Part shown: piece after piece, positions 54,132 through 62,612 of the stretch
How positions within the stretch are numbered: the first letter of the stretch is position 1
Layout of the letters: the number at the start of each line of letters is the position of its first letter
Source of the DNA: CAG-103 sp905215475
GTDB taxonomy: Bacteria > Bacillota > Clostridia > Oscillospirales > Oscillospiraceae
Assembly (NCBI GenBank): GCA_905215475.1
Contig: CAJMPW010000004.1
Location: 166,062 to 230,061, forward strand
DNA length: 64,000 nt
Direction of reading: 5' to 3'
Position numbers and translations under genes: made by a program
Notes under the pieces: model-generated
Database searches by the model: none
Seen by the model: the letters and a program-made list of their open reading frames with translations, nothing else
Told to the model about the DNA's origin: nothing

Positions 54132-54884
54132 TCAATCGAGATGGTTGATCATGCTGGCAAGATAGCCCGCGCCGAAGCCGTTGTCGATGTTCACGACGGA
54201 CATACCGCTTGCGCAGGAATTGAGCATACTCAGCAGCGCCGCGATCCCGCCGAGCGACGCGCCGTAGCCGACGCTCGTGGGCACGGCGATCACCGGACAG
54301 TCGGCAAGACCGCCGATGACGGACGGCAGCGCGCCCTCCATGCCCGCGACCGCGACAATGACGCGCGCAGACATGATCGTGTCCAGATTGGCGAGCAGCC
54401 GGTGAATGCCCGACACGCCGACATCATACAGGCGCACGACCTCGTTTCCGAGCGCCTGAGCCGTCAGCGCCGCCTCTTCTGCAACGGGGATGTCACTCGT
54501 GCCGCCGGTCGCAACGACGATGCGCCCCTTGCCGCCGGGCGGCGGGAGCTCGCCGATGATGCCGACTCTGGCGGCGCTGTCATAGTGCAGCGGAAGGTCC
54601 GTCTCCAGGTAGGCCGCCGCCTCCGCCGACAGGCGCGTGATGAGGATCGTCCGCTGGCCGCTGCGCAGCATCTCCCGGGCAATGCCGAGAATGTGCTCCT
54701 TCGCTTTGCCCTCGCCGAAGATGACCTCCGGCACACCCTGACGGATGCCGCGGTGGAAATCGACCTTTGCGTATTCGCCGATCTCCTCAAAGGGCTGCAT
54801 CTTCAGCCGAAGCGCCGCGTCGTCCGGGGTCACGTCGCCGCTGGCGACCTGCTGCAGCAGTTGTGTCAATTCCTGCTTATCCAT
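54132..54884 (-). CDS. larB: Nickel-pincer cofactor biosynthesis protein LarB
   Basis: 250 aa, AIR carboxylase-like (PurE fold). It carboxylates nicotinic acid adenine dinucleotide at C5. Motifs are ATGGTSDIPVAEEAALTAQ and VAGMEGALPSVIGGL followed by VIAVPTSVGYGASLGGIAALLSMLNSC-type sequence near the end. The ATG at 54884 has GGAG nine bases upstream. First of the larB-larE-larC operon; no larA lies in the window, so the user enzyme is elsewhere. Confidence 0.94.
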   Translation of the reverse strand: MDKQELTQLLQQVASGDVTPDDAALRLKMQPFEEIGEYAKVDFHRGIRQGVPEVIFGEGKAKEHILGIAREMLRSGQRTILITRLSAEAAAYLETDLPLHYDSAARVGIIGELPPPGGKGRIVVATGGTSDIPVAEEAALTAQALGNEVVRLYDVGVSGIHRLLANLDTIMSARVIVAVAGMEGALPSVIGGLADCPVIAVPTSVGYGASLGGIAALLSMLNSCASGMSVVNIDNGFGAGYLASMINHLD

Positions 54885-54947
54885 TGCGTCTGTCTCCTTA
54901 TCGCGCATGGTTTCCCGTCAGCGCCAAAATGCTGTCTGACAAATTAC

Positions 54948-54976
54948 AATATACCGCACAGGCCGCGCATCCGCAA
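54948..54976 (-). promoter_or_regulatory. Promoter of larB-larE-larC
   Basis: TTGCGG (54976-54971), 17 bp, TATATT (54953-54948), with the 55013 hairpin just upstream of the -35 box. Confidence 0.6.
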
Positions 54977-55012
54977 GGGGGAAAACCGCATTGCGGGTGC
55001 ATCCGGGCAAAG

Positions 55013-55042
55013 CGAAAACCGGAGCGTTTCCACTCCGGTTTT
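55013..55042 (-). terminator. Terminator of the DUF134-NifX gene
   Basis: GAAAACCGGAG pairs with CTCCGGTTTTC around an eight-base loop, between the fusion gene and larB. Confidence 0.8.
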
Positions 55043-55073
55043 CAAAAACGATGGTGTCAAGCGTTCGCGTGCC

Positions 55074-55853
55074 TCAGTGGCAGCCGTGATGACCGCAGCC
55101 ATGGTCGCCGCAGGTGTGGCCGCCCTCACCATGCTCGTGGTCGTGGTGGTCGCAGCGGACGTTCGGGTTGTAGCCGAGGTTGCCGGCCAGCAGCGCATGG
55201 ACAGCCGCGTCGGCATCACCGCTGACGCCGCCGAAGAGCCGGATGCCCGCCTGTGCCAGCGCCTGCTGCGCGCCGCCGCCGATGCCGCCGCAGATGAGCG
55301 TGTTCACGCCGTGCTGCATCAGGAAGCCCGCCAGCGCGCCGTGACCGCTGCCGTTGGTATCGACCACTTCGGAGGCAACGATCCTGTCGCCGTCGATCTC
55401 ATAGATCTTGAACTGCTCGGTGTGGCCAAAGTGCTGGAAGATCTGACCGTTTTCGTAGGTAACTGCAATTTTCATGTTTGCTTCTCCTTTGTGTTGTTGC
55501 ATATTCGAATGGGTTTCTTCTAATTTTGTCCGGCAGCCCTGTTTGCAGCGCGCCTGCTCCTGCCCGCCGCAGATGCGGTAGCTGCCGCCGGTGATGACGA
55601 GCTTTCTGCCATATACAAGGCACGCGGCGATCTTGCGCCGGGCGCTCTCATAGATCTCCTGCACGGTGGAGCGGGAAATGTCCATCTGCGCGGCGCACTG
55701 CTGGTGCGTGCGCTGCTCGAGATCGACAAGCCGGATGACCTCATACTCATCCAGCGTCAGCAGAATGGGGGCTGCCTCCTCATGTCCCTGCGGGCAGAAG
55801 GTGTCGACCTGCGGCGCATCGCAGATCCGCCGGCATCGCGGTGGTCTCGGCAT
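55074..55853 (-). CDS. DUF134 DNA-binding domain fused to NifX/NifB-type iron-molybdenum-cofactor-like domain
   Basis: 259 aa in one frame. Residues 1-95 are DUF134/UPF0251: LTLDEYEVIRLVDLEQRTHQQCAAQMDISRSTVQEI, a helix-turn-helix. Residues 127-230 are the NifX-like domain (MKIAVTYENGQIFQHFGHTEQFKIYEI then VNTLICGGIGGGAQQAL), and the tail is His/Cys-rich (CDHHDHEHGEGGHTCGDHGCGHH). An internal ATG at 55475 has GGAG eight bases upstream, so the NifX part may also be made alone (133 aa). Possible metal-responsive regulator or cofactor carrier. Confidence 0.88.
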   Translation of the reverse strand: MPRPPRCRRICDAPQVDTFCPQGHEEAAPILLTLDEYEVIRLVDLEQRTHQQCAAQMDISRSTVQEIYESARRKIAACLVYGRKLVITGGSYRICGGQEQARCKQGCRTKLEETHSNMQQHKGEANMKIAVTYENGQIFQHFGHTEQFKIYEIDGDRIVASEVVDTNGSGHGALAGFLMQHGVNTLICGGIGGGAQQALAQAGIRLFGGVSGDADAAVHALLAGNLGYNPNVRCDHHDHEHGEGGHTCGDHGCGHHGCH

Positions 55854-55891
55854 AGCGTCACCTCCAAGGCTTTCATTTTCGGTATATGCCG

Positions 55892-55920
55892 ATTATAATG
55901 CCGCTGCGCACGTTTGTCAA
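55892..55920 (-). promoter_or_regulatory. Consensus promoter of the DUF134-NifX gene
   Basis: TTGACA (55920-55915), 17 bp, TATAAT (55897-55892): a perfect sigma-A promoter, with GGAGG before the ATG at 55853. Confidence 0.85.
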
Positions 55921-55944
55921 CACCTTTGTTCGCGCCGCCGGACA

Positions 55945-55980
55945 GCAAAAAAGGAAAGGGCGCTTACCCTTTCCTTTTTC
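55945..55980 (-). terminator. Terminator of the SGNH hydrolase gene
   Basis: AAGGAAAGGG/CCCTTTCCTT with A- and T-runs on both sides. Confidence 0.85.
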
Positions 55981-55991
55981 CTGTGTTTGGC

Positions 55992-56798
55992 TCAATGCCG
56001 GTCGGCCACGAGGCGCTTGGCCACGTCGGTCAGCATCGAGTAATAGCCGAGCTTGTTGACGTGGATGCCGTCACCGCCGCCGCAATCCGGGTTGAGTCCG
56101 CCCGTGTCGTTGCGCAGGTGCGTCGTGACATCGATAAACCCGTAGCCCGCCTGCTCGACGGCAGCCTTGGCCGCGGCGTTGTAGCGGTCGATCTTATCGT
56201 TCGAGGCGAAGTTCGACCCGGCATCGATCGGCGTGATTGACGCGACATAGAGCTTTGCCGACGGCAGCGCCGCCTGCGTATCGGCAAGGAAGCTGAGGTA
56301 ATTCTGGCAATAGGTCTCCTCGCTGGTCATGTTGATGTCGTTCATGCCCATGGAGAAGATGACATACTTCGGGTTGATGACCTTCAGCGCCTCGAGCGCG
56401 GTATACGTACCGCCGGCGATGTTGAAGGTATACTCCCGCAGGCTGCGGATGCCGACGTTTCCGGTCGCAACGACCATGTCCTTCGGCAGCACATCGTAGA
56501 CGAACAGACCGCTGCAGATGCTGTCGCCGACAAACGCGCAGTCGGACAGCTGCACCAGCTCGTCGTTGTCAAACGAATAGCCGCCATAGGGCGGGAGCTC
56601 GATCGACGGCGTCGCGCTGACGGTCTCCTCTACCGGCGGCGCGGTCGGCGTGGGCGTGGTCTCCGCCGGGGTCTGCTGCGGCTGGCTGTGCGACTTTTTG
56701 AGCGCCATAATTACCGGGATCGACACCGCCACGAGGACTACACACAAAATAATGATGACGTTGCGCGCCGTCTTTTTCTGCTTTCCTTTGCGTTCCAC
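55992..56798 (-). CDS. Membrane-anchored SGNH/GDSL hydrolase
   Basis: 268 aa. A hydrophobic helix (NVIIILCVVLVAVSIPVIMAL) anchors it, then a Pro/Thr linker (AETTPTPTAPP) and the SGNH domain outside. Block I is FVGDSICSG, block II/III are GNVGIRSL and GMNDINM, block V is DGIHVNKLGY. All four catalytic positions (Ser, Gly, Asn, Asp-His) can be placed, so it is a likely active esterase or acetylhydrolase of the cell wall or surface glycans. It pairs with the degenerate homologue at 37424. Confidence 0.86.
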   Translation of the reverse strand: MERKGKQKKTARNVIIILCVVLVAVSIPVIMALKKSHSQPQQTPAETTPTPTAPPVEETVSATPSIELPPYGGYSFDNDELVQLSDCAFVGDSICSGLFVYDVLPKDMVVATGNVGIRSLREYTFNIAGGTYTALEALKVINPKYVIFSMGMNDINMTSEETYCQNYLSFLADTQAALPSAKLYVASITPIDAGSNFASNDKIDRYNAAAKAAVEQAGYGFIDVTTHLRNDTGGLNPDCGGGDGIHVNKLGYYSMLTDVAKRLVADRH

Positions 56799-56941
56799 TT
56801 GCTGAAAACATTCCTTTCAAACGAACTTCTTCTTACTATAGCACGCAAAAACGGTTCTGTCGAGTGGCGTCACACACGTTTTTGCGCAGCGAACTGGGAT
56901 GCGGCGAGCCGCTCAGCCGCAGGCACCGGGATGCGCCCTTC

Positions 56942-58245
56942 TCAAATACGCGCCAAGACAGCGTTTTTGTATGCAGCGTCGTCGGTCACTTCCCGGATGA
57001 GGCGGAGCTTTTCGGGGAAGCGGACGGTCTGGTCCTCATCCCGCAGCTCGATCTCGACGATCGCCCGGTCATCCCAGAAGGGATATACGTCGATCTCAAA
57101 ATACTGGTTGTCATACGTCAGGCAGTAGCGGTCCTTCCGGATCGGCCGCCGCGTCGGGTCGGCATCCATCAGCAGGCGCACATACTCCCGCTCGGACAGC
57201 CGCCGCTCGATCTCCACGCGCTTGAGCTCCGAGACCGTCCGCTTGGTGGTCAGGTAATAGACATAGTGCCCGTCAGCCCCCCGCTGACGCACGCGCGTCT
57301 CCTCACCCGCTGCGGAGGTCAGATACGTCTGGATGATCTCGACCTTCCGGCAGTTGGGCAGAGAAGTGAGCCACTTCATGTCCGGGTATTCGATGAGATA
57401 TTTGCGCTCGATCTCCAGCGGCTCCGGCTCCCCGAGGAAGGCAGAGATCTCGGCAATGAGGCGCTTGAGCTTGTCCTCAAAATCCGTCGCATTATCAATG
57501 ACGCGCAGATGCGGATGCCCCGTCCATGCGGCAATGATTCGATCATCCAGCGCCGCCGCCTGTTCCGGCGTCTCCGTGCGGGCTGCATTGTTCGCCGTCG
57601 TGTAAAACGCGGCCGCGCCCTTTGCCGCCGTCACCAGATGAAACACCGCATCATAACCGTCACGCAGCGTGATCTCATCCGTGCCAAGATGCGCAAGGAC
57701 GGCGGCAAACTCCACGCTGTCCATATACGCCTTGTTGTCCAGCGCGCCGCGGTCGCACACGATGAGCACCTTGTCGGCGTTCATGGTTTTTGCCGCCTGC
57801 TCAAAAACGCGTTCCTTTTCAAGCTGCAGGTGCATCTGGCATTTCTGATAGTCCTCGTTTGAGCCGCACGTCCACGGGGCGACGCCGCCTGTGATCAGCT
57901 CCGTCGCCGTTTCCGGCACGAACAAAACCACATACCCCTTTTGCGTAAACGCATTTTGGATCCAGCTCATGGCCGTTGTCTTGCCAGCGCTCGGTCCGCC
58001 TGTGATCACGATCTTTTTGACATCCACATTCTTTTCCCCCTCTCGGATACGCAGCAGCTGCTCCACACTCACCTGAAAGAGCGCGGCCAATTCCGCACCG
58101 TCTCCATGCTCGGCTTTGCACTGCCGACCTCCCATTTGGACACCGCCTTGTTGGTGACGCCGAGTCTCGCCGCAAGCTCCGCCTGCGACAGCTTTGCCTC
58201 AGAGCGCAGCCGGTAGATGTAACGGCCAAATCCGTAATCGTTCAT
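56942..58245 (-). pseudogene. XRE helix-turn-helix / P-loop kinase / CYTH fusion with a frameshift
   Basis: Reading starts at 58245 (MNDYGFG, GGAGG upstream) with an XRE helix-turn-helix (SQAELAARLGVTNKAVSKWE). After KPSMETVR, one base is missing near 58088-58094 and the frame shifts; the next frame resumes with the expected ELAALFQVSVEQLL. Beyond lies a P-loop kinase domain (ITGGPSAGKTTAMSW) and a C-terminal CYTH domain (EIERKYLIEYP). A GTG at 58027 with GGGGG upstream could start a 361-aa kinase-CYTH protein alone. Kinase-CYTH fusions resemble plant TTM1/2, which act on triphosphates. Substrate unknown. Confidence 0.78.
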
Positions 58246-58341
58246 CCGCACCCCTCCTTCGGTTTCAGTATACAGGTATGCGCCGCCATGCACAAGCGGC
58301 CGCCTGTCGAATCGCGGTAGAACTTGCCGCAGCAGCAAAGG

Positions 58342-58743
58342 TCACCTGCCGCCGTGGCTGTAATAGTAGTCCTCGGCTTCCTCGAAATCCGCAAAGTCGT
58401 CCCGATACCAATCGTAGAAATCATCCGGGTGCACGAAATCGCCGACATTCGGCCCGGAGCTGTTCGTCTTTTGGCTGCCGCTGTTCGGTTTTTGGGGCGC
58501 ACGGTCGTTTTGCTTGCGATAGTCGTGCACCTCAATGACCCAGCCGTCTGCACAAAACGCGGTAAAGATCACCCTATCGCCATAGAAGAATTTATATTCC
58601 GTCACAGGTATACTGCTGCCGCTCAAGGGGTCAAGAACCAGTTGCGATATGTCAAGTATACCATATATCCCCTGTTTTGCAACCGGTTTCACAACTCGGA
58701 GCGCCCGTGACACTTTTCGCAGAAAACGCGGCACACCGCTCAT
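58342..58743 (-). CDS. Hypothetical protein with acidic Tyr-rich tail
   Basis: 133 aa. A basic N-terminal region (RFLRKVSRALRVVKPVAK), a middle beta-like part (YKFFYGDRVIFTAFCADGWVIEVHDYR) and a C-terminal stretch very rich in Asp, Glu and Tyr. No known domain recognised. The ATG at 58743 is 11 bases after GGAG. Unknown role. Confidence 0.55.
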   Translation of the reverse strand: MSGVPRFLRKVSRALRVVKPVAKQGIYGILDISQLVLDPLSGSSIPVTEYKFFYGDRVIFTAFCADGWVIEVHDYRKQNDRAPQKPNSGSQKTNSSGPNVGDFVHPDDFYDWYRDDFADFEEAEDYYYSHGGR

Positions 58744-58825
58744 GTTTTTTGCCGCTCCGAAAGCTCCCCGGGGGATAAATCTCCGGTCTTCACCGTTTTT
58801 CTCCGTGTGTCACAGGGAAAACACA

Positions 58826-58862
58826 AGAAGCCTCCCCTGTCCGGAAGGACAAGAGAGGCTTT
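58826..58862 (-). terminator. Terminator after the rhodanese-type gene
   Basis: AAGCCTC and GTCC segments pair with GGAC and GAGGCTT; U-run weak. Confidence 0.6.
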
Positions 58863-58880
58863 GGAAGCAAGCGGGAATGT

Positions 58881-59249
58881 TTATTTTTCCATGCCGCAGG
58901 GGTAGGCGCTCTGCGCCAGCTGCTCTGCGGTGACGGCGCGGTAAAAGCTGTAGCCGCCGGACAGGTGCGCGCAGGAAAAGCCGTGCTGCGCCAAGATGCG
59001 GCAGGCAAGATAGCTGTGAAGCCCGGTCTGGCAGTTGACAAAGACCGGCTTTTCGGGGTCAAGCTCCGCCAAATGCGCCCGCAGGGAATCGAGCGGGATA
59101 TTGCGAAAGCCCTCCAGATGACCGCGGCGGTATTCGCCCTCGGTGCGGATATCCAGCAGCGTCGCGCTGCCGTCGCGCGGCAGGCCGGCATCCGGCACAC
59201 GGCGTGCCAAACCGTGGGGGGAGCAAAACGAACATAAACAAGGCGGCAT
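58881..59249 (-). pseudogene. Rhodanese-like domain, probable remnant of a CoA-disulfide reductase
   Basis: 122 aa from ATG 59249. The rhodanese core is LLDIRTEGEYRRGHLEGFRNIPL and the catalytic loop VNCQTGLHSY with Cys72. This matches the C-terminal rhodanese domain of CoADR-rhodanese fusions, including PRDGSATLLD at its boundary and LACRILAQHGFSC. The N-terminal flavoprotein part is absent; its place is taken by unrelated sequence (MPPCLCSFCSPHG). It could survive as a free sulfurtransferase, or be a decayed end. Confidence 0.65.
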
Positions 59250-59386
59250 TTTCCCGCTCTCATTGTGATACCATCCGAAATCGCAAAAATGCCTTGAAAA
59301 AATATTGTTTTTCTGATCCTTTCGGTCTAATATCACAGTATAAAAACATTCTGCCAAAAAAATCAATTTATCATGGAGGTATTGCT

Positions 59387-60097
59387 ATGCAGAAGCTGGA
59401 GAAGCTGTACGAGGGCAAGGCCAAGATGGTCTTTCGCACCGACGACCCCGAACTGCTGATCGTCGAATACAAGGACGACGCCACCGCCTTTAACGGCGAA
59501 AAACGGGGCACCATCGCCGGAAAAGGCGTCATCAACAACCGGGTGACCAACCACCTGATGACGCTGCTGGAGGAGCAGGGCGTGCCCACCCACTTCGTGC
59601 GGGAGCTTTCCGACCGGGAGACCCTCGTCAAGAAGGTCACCATCGTCCCCCTCGAGGTCATCGTCCGCAACATCTCCGCCGGCTCCTTCGCCAAGCGGTA
59701 CGGCGTGGAGGAGGGCATTGTGTTTGACGCCCCCACCATCGAGTTCTCTTATAAAAACGACAGTCTCGGCGACCCGCTCATCAACTCCTACCATGCGCTG
59801 GCCCTGAAGCTGGCAACGGCCGAGGAGTTGGAGCAGATCAAGGCGCTGGCCTTCCGAATCAACGACCTGCTCAAGGGCATCATGAAGGGCATCGGCATCG
59901 ACCTTGTGGACTTCAAGCTGGAGTTTGGCCGCCTGCCCGATGGCAGCATCGTCCTCGCCGACGAGATCAGCCCCGACACCTGCCGCCTCTGGGACGAGAC
60001 GACCCACGAAAAACTGGACAAGGATCGTTTCCGCCGTGACCTCGGCAATGTGGAGGGCGCATATCAGGAGATCCTGCGCCGTATGCTCGGCGCGTAA
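59387..60097 (+). CDS. purC: SAICAR synthetase
   Basis: 236 aa. KLYEGKAKMVF starts the protein, then KDDATAFNGEKRGTIAGKG and VIVRNISAGSFAKRYGVEEG, and DFKLEFGRLPDGSIVLADEISPDTCRLWD near the end, all typical of PurC. It joins CAIR and aspartate in purine synthesis using ATP. The ATG at 59387 follows GGAGG. Only 14 bp separate it from purF. Its use of CGG and CCC codons is heavier than in neighbouring genes. Confidence 0.95.
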   Translation: MQKLEKLYEGKAKMVFRTDDPELLIVEYKDDATAFNGEKRGTIAGKGVINNRVTNHLMTLLEEQGVPTHFVRELSDRETLVKKVTIVPLEVIVRNISAGSFAKRYGVEEGIVFDAPTIEFSYKNDSLGDPLINSYHALALKLATAEELEQIKALAFRINDLLKGIMKGIGIDLVDFKLEFGRLPDGSIVLADEISPDTCRLWDETTHEKLDKDRFRRDLGNVEGAYQEILRRMLGA

Positions 60098-60111
60098 CGG
60101 GGCGCGGGCCT

Positions 60112-61536
60112 ATGTTTTCAAAGATTCATGAGGAATGCGGCGTTTTCGGCATTTACAGCAGCGGCGGGACGGATGTTGCCGGACTGACTTACAGCGCCCT
60201 GTTCGCGCTCCAGCACCGGGGACAGGAGAGCTGCGGCATTGCCGTCAACGACGACGGCGTCATATCGGGATATAAGGACCTCGGCCTTGTCGGTGAGGTC
60301 TTCCCTCCCGAGCGCCTGCAAAAGCTCGGCGGAGGCCAGCTGGCGGTGGGTCACGTCCGCTACGCCACAACCGGCAGGAAGAGCCGCGAAAACGCCCAGC
60401 CCCTGATCATCAATCATATCAAGGGCAGCATGGCGCTCGCCCACAACGGCAACCTGACAAACGCCACCGAGCTGCGGGAGGCGCTGGAGCTCAACGGCGC
60501 GATATTCCACACCACCAGCGACACCGAGGTCATTGCCTATACCATCACCAACGAGCGTCTGCGGGTCTCCTCCATCGAGGAGGCGGTCTCTGCCGCCATG
60601 GACAGGATCAAGGGCGCGTACTCGCTGGTCATCATGTCGCCACAGAAGCTGATCGCCGTCCGGGATCCCCACGGTTTCCGGCCGCTCTGCATCGGAAGGC
60701 TGGGAGACGGCTGGGTCTTTGCCTCCGAGAGCTGCGCGCTGGACGGCATCGGTGCACAGTTCGTGCGGGACGTGCGTCCCGGCGAGATCGTCATCGCGGA
60801 CAAGGGCGGCCTGCGCAGCATAACCACCCATTGCGGCCAGTGCCCCCGCTCGCTGTGCGTCTTTGAGTACATCTACTTTGCCCGTCCGGACTCCGTCATA
60901 GACGGCAGCTGCGTCCACACCGCGCGGCAGCGCGCCGGGGCCTTTCTGGCGCTGGAGCACCCCGTTCAGGCGGACGTGGTCATCGGCGTTCCGGACTCCG
61001 GCCTGGACGCCGCCCTCGGCTATTCCAAGCAGTCCGGCATCCCGTACGGCGTAGGCTTCATCAAAAACAAGTATATCGCCCGCACCTTTATCCAGCCGGA
61101 GCAGAGCCAGCGGGAGAAATCCGTCAACATCAAGCTCAACACCATCTCCTCCACCATCCGCGGCAAGCGCGTGGTACTGATCGACGACTCCATCGTCCGC
61201 GGCACCACCTGCGCCCACATCGTAAAGCTCGTCCGCGAGGCCGGCGCGACGGAGGTTCATATGCGTGTGTCCGCGCCGCCGTTTCTCAACCCCTGCTATT
61301 TCGGGACGGACGTCGACTCCCGCGAGAACCTCATCGCATGCAGCCACACGATCCCGGAGATCGCGCAGATCATCGGCGTCGACTCCCTCGGATATCTCAG
61401 CACCGACAGCGTAACAAAGCTGGCCGAGTGCGGCGAGGGCTTCTGCACCGGCTGCTTCACGGGGGAATATCCCGTTGAGGTGCCGGAGAAAAAGGCCAAG
61501 TTCCGCTTTGAACGCGGACTCAGCGAAAAGGAATGA
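60112..61536 (+). CDS. purF: Amidophosphoribosyltransferase
   Basis: 474 aa. The Ntn-hydrolase part begins at Cys9 (HEECGVFGIY); the first eight residues are probably cleaved. The PRPP-binding motif is VVLIDDSIVRGTTCAHIV (near residue 359). CxxxC-type iron-sulfur Cys residues (CGEGFCTGCFTG) occur near the C-terminus, as in Bacillus PurF. It catalyses the first step of purine synthesis. Cotranscribed with purC. Confidence 0.95.
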   Translation: MFSKIHEECGVFGIYSSGGTDVAGLTYSALFALQHRGQESCGIAVNDDGVISGYKDLGLVGEVFPPERLQKLGGGQLAVGHVRYATTGRKSRENAQPLIINHIKGSMALAHNGNLTNATELREALELNGAIFHTTSDTEVIAYTITNERLRVSSIEEAVSAAMDRIKGAYSLVIMSPQKLIAVRDPHGFRPLCIGRLGDGWVFASESCALDGIGAQFVRDVRPGEIVIADKGGLRSITTHCGQCPRSLCVFEYIYFARPDSVIDGSCVHTARQRAGAFLALEHPVQADVVIGVPDSGLDAALGYSKQSGIPYGVGFIKNKYIARTFIQPEQSQREKSVNIKLNTISSTIRGKRVVLIDDSIVRGTTCAHIVKLVREAGATEVHMRVSAPPFLNPCYFGTDVDSRENLIACSHTIPEIAQIIGVDSLGYLSTDSVTKLAECGEGFCTGCFTGEYPVEVPEKKAKFRFERGLSEKE

Positions 61537-61591
61537 CGCCGCTCGCGTGCCTTTACGCTGATGCCAACAAAAAGCCGGCCGCTCATGCATG

Positions 61592-61640
61592 CAAAAACCC
61601 CCGCGCTTGTCATTGCGACAAGCGCGGGGGTGACTTTTTG
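61592..61640. terminator. Terminator after purF (bidirectional)
   Basis: CCCCCGCGCTTGTC pairs with GACAAGCGCGGGGG around ATTGC; A- and T-runs on either side, and the next gene converges. Confidence 0.88.
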
Positions 61641-61651
61641 TGCAGCAGGCG

Positions 61652-61954
61652 TTACCGCTTGCTCTCCCGGTTGATGCGGATCAGAAAGAACACGATGACC
61701 AGAACCGTCAGGACAACACCGAGCACCACGAGCCAAGGTGCGTCCACGATCGAGCCGAGGATCCCGACCGCCATGCAGTCCACGCAGAAAAACATCATCC
61801 GGCTCATGTCTCTCAGGATCGTGCGCGCATCATACCGTGCCTTTTTCTCCTCCGGGAGCGTATTATAGCCCGCGATCAAAAATGTGCCTTTTCCGCAGGC
61901 AAACACGATGCCCAGAATCAGAAAAAGCAGTGCGGCGATGATCTGTGCTTTCAT
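61652..61954 (-). CDS. DUF3784 family membrane protein
   Basis: 100 aa with three hydrophobic helices. GKGTFLIAGYNTLPEEKKARYD is the hallmark of DUF3784, seen in many Firmicutes. The ATG at 61954 has GGAGG. A small integral membrane protein of unknown role. Confidence 0.88.
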   Translation of the reverse strand: MKAQIIAALLFLILGIVFACGKGTFLIAGYNTLPEEKKARYDARTILRDMSRMMFFCVDCMAVGILGSIVDAPWLVVLGVVLTVLVIVFFLIRINRESKR

Positions 61955-62056
61955 GCGAATTCCTCCCATCAGCGGATGCGTGATCTTGTTCCTTTTCCTC
62001 GAAAAACAGGAAATCCCCCCCACGACCCAACGGTCACGGGGAGGATTTCTGAAATT

Positions 62057-62132
62057 TGGTGGAGACGGAGGGATTCGAACCCTTGACCTCTCGGATGCGA
62101 ACCGAACGCTCTCCCAGCTGAGCTACGCCCCC
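62057..62132 (-). tRNA. tRNA-Ala (anticodon CGC)
   Basis: 76 nt with encoded CCA. The acceptor GGGGGCG pairs with CGTCTCC (two G-T pairs). The D-arm GCTCAGCTGGGAGAGC and anticodon loop TTCGCAT give CGC for Ala GCG codons. T-loop GGTTCGAATCC. Confidence 0.93.
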
Positions 62133-62239
62133 ACAAGGCTTGTTCATTATAGCACATTTTTCACATTTGTAAAGACCTTTTTTTCTTCCGGCGCATTTTT
62201 GTGCGAAAAAGTCCCGAAAAAGAAAATTGCTTCCCGCTC

Positions 62240-62268
62240 TTGCGCAATTCCCGCTTTTGTAGTAGAAT
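62240..62268 (+). promoter_or_regulatory. Promoter of the SRP RNA
   Basis: TTGCGC, 17 bp, TAGAAT, ending about 10-20 bp before the RNA. Confidence 0.65.
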
Positions 62269-62284
62269 ACTTGCACGTGGCCAT

Positions 62285-62550
62285 TGACAAGGCTGCACTA
62301 GTCGGGGAGCCAGCGGTGTCCTGTACCTGCAATCCGCTATAGCAGGGATGAATTCCCGCCCCCGGATAGGTCGATGTGTCGTCTGCCCGCAGTAAGCGGC
62401 GTTGAAGGTTCGGTCCCGCGCAACGGAGCCTTGTGAACCATGTCAGGCGGGGAACCGAGCAGCATTAAGCAGGTCACTCCGTGTGCCGTGGGGGCGCCGA
62501 GCCCGAGCTGGCTGCTGTGGTAACGGGCATGTCGTCTATTCAAAGGTGGG
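62285..62550 (+). ncRNA. ffs: Signal recognition particle RNA, large Bacillus/Clostridium type
   Basis: The Alu domain begins CTGCACTAGTCGGGGAG and AGCGGTGTCCTGTACC, followed by AATCCGCTATAGCAGGG. The conserved S-domain helix 8 appears as CATGTCAGGCGGGGAAC with GAGCAGCATTAAGCAGG. The 3' part pairs back as GTGCCGTGGGGGCGCC and so on. It pairs with Ffh for membrane protein targeting and lies just upstream of dnaX, as in other Firmicutes. Ends are estimated to about 10 bp. Confidence 0.93.
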
Positions 62551-62612
62551 TGTGCAGTCTTGTCAATGGTCACGTTTTTTATGTTTTCCGTTCCCGGAGG
62601 TGACGCGCGCAA

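Noticed and set aside
60118..61590. Open frame of 490 codons antisense to purF
   Set aside because: purF is certain from its Cys9, PRPP and Fe-S motifs.
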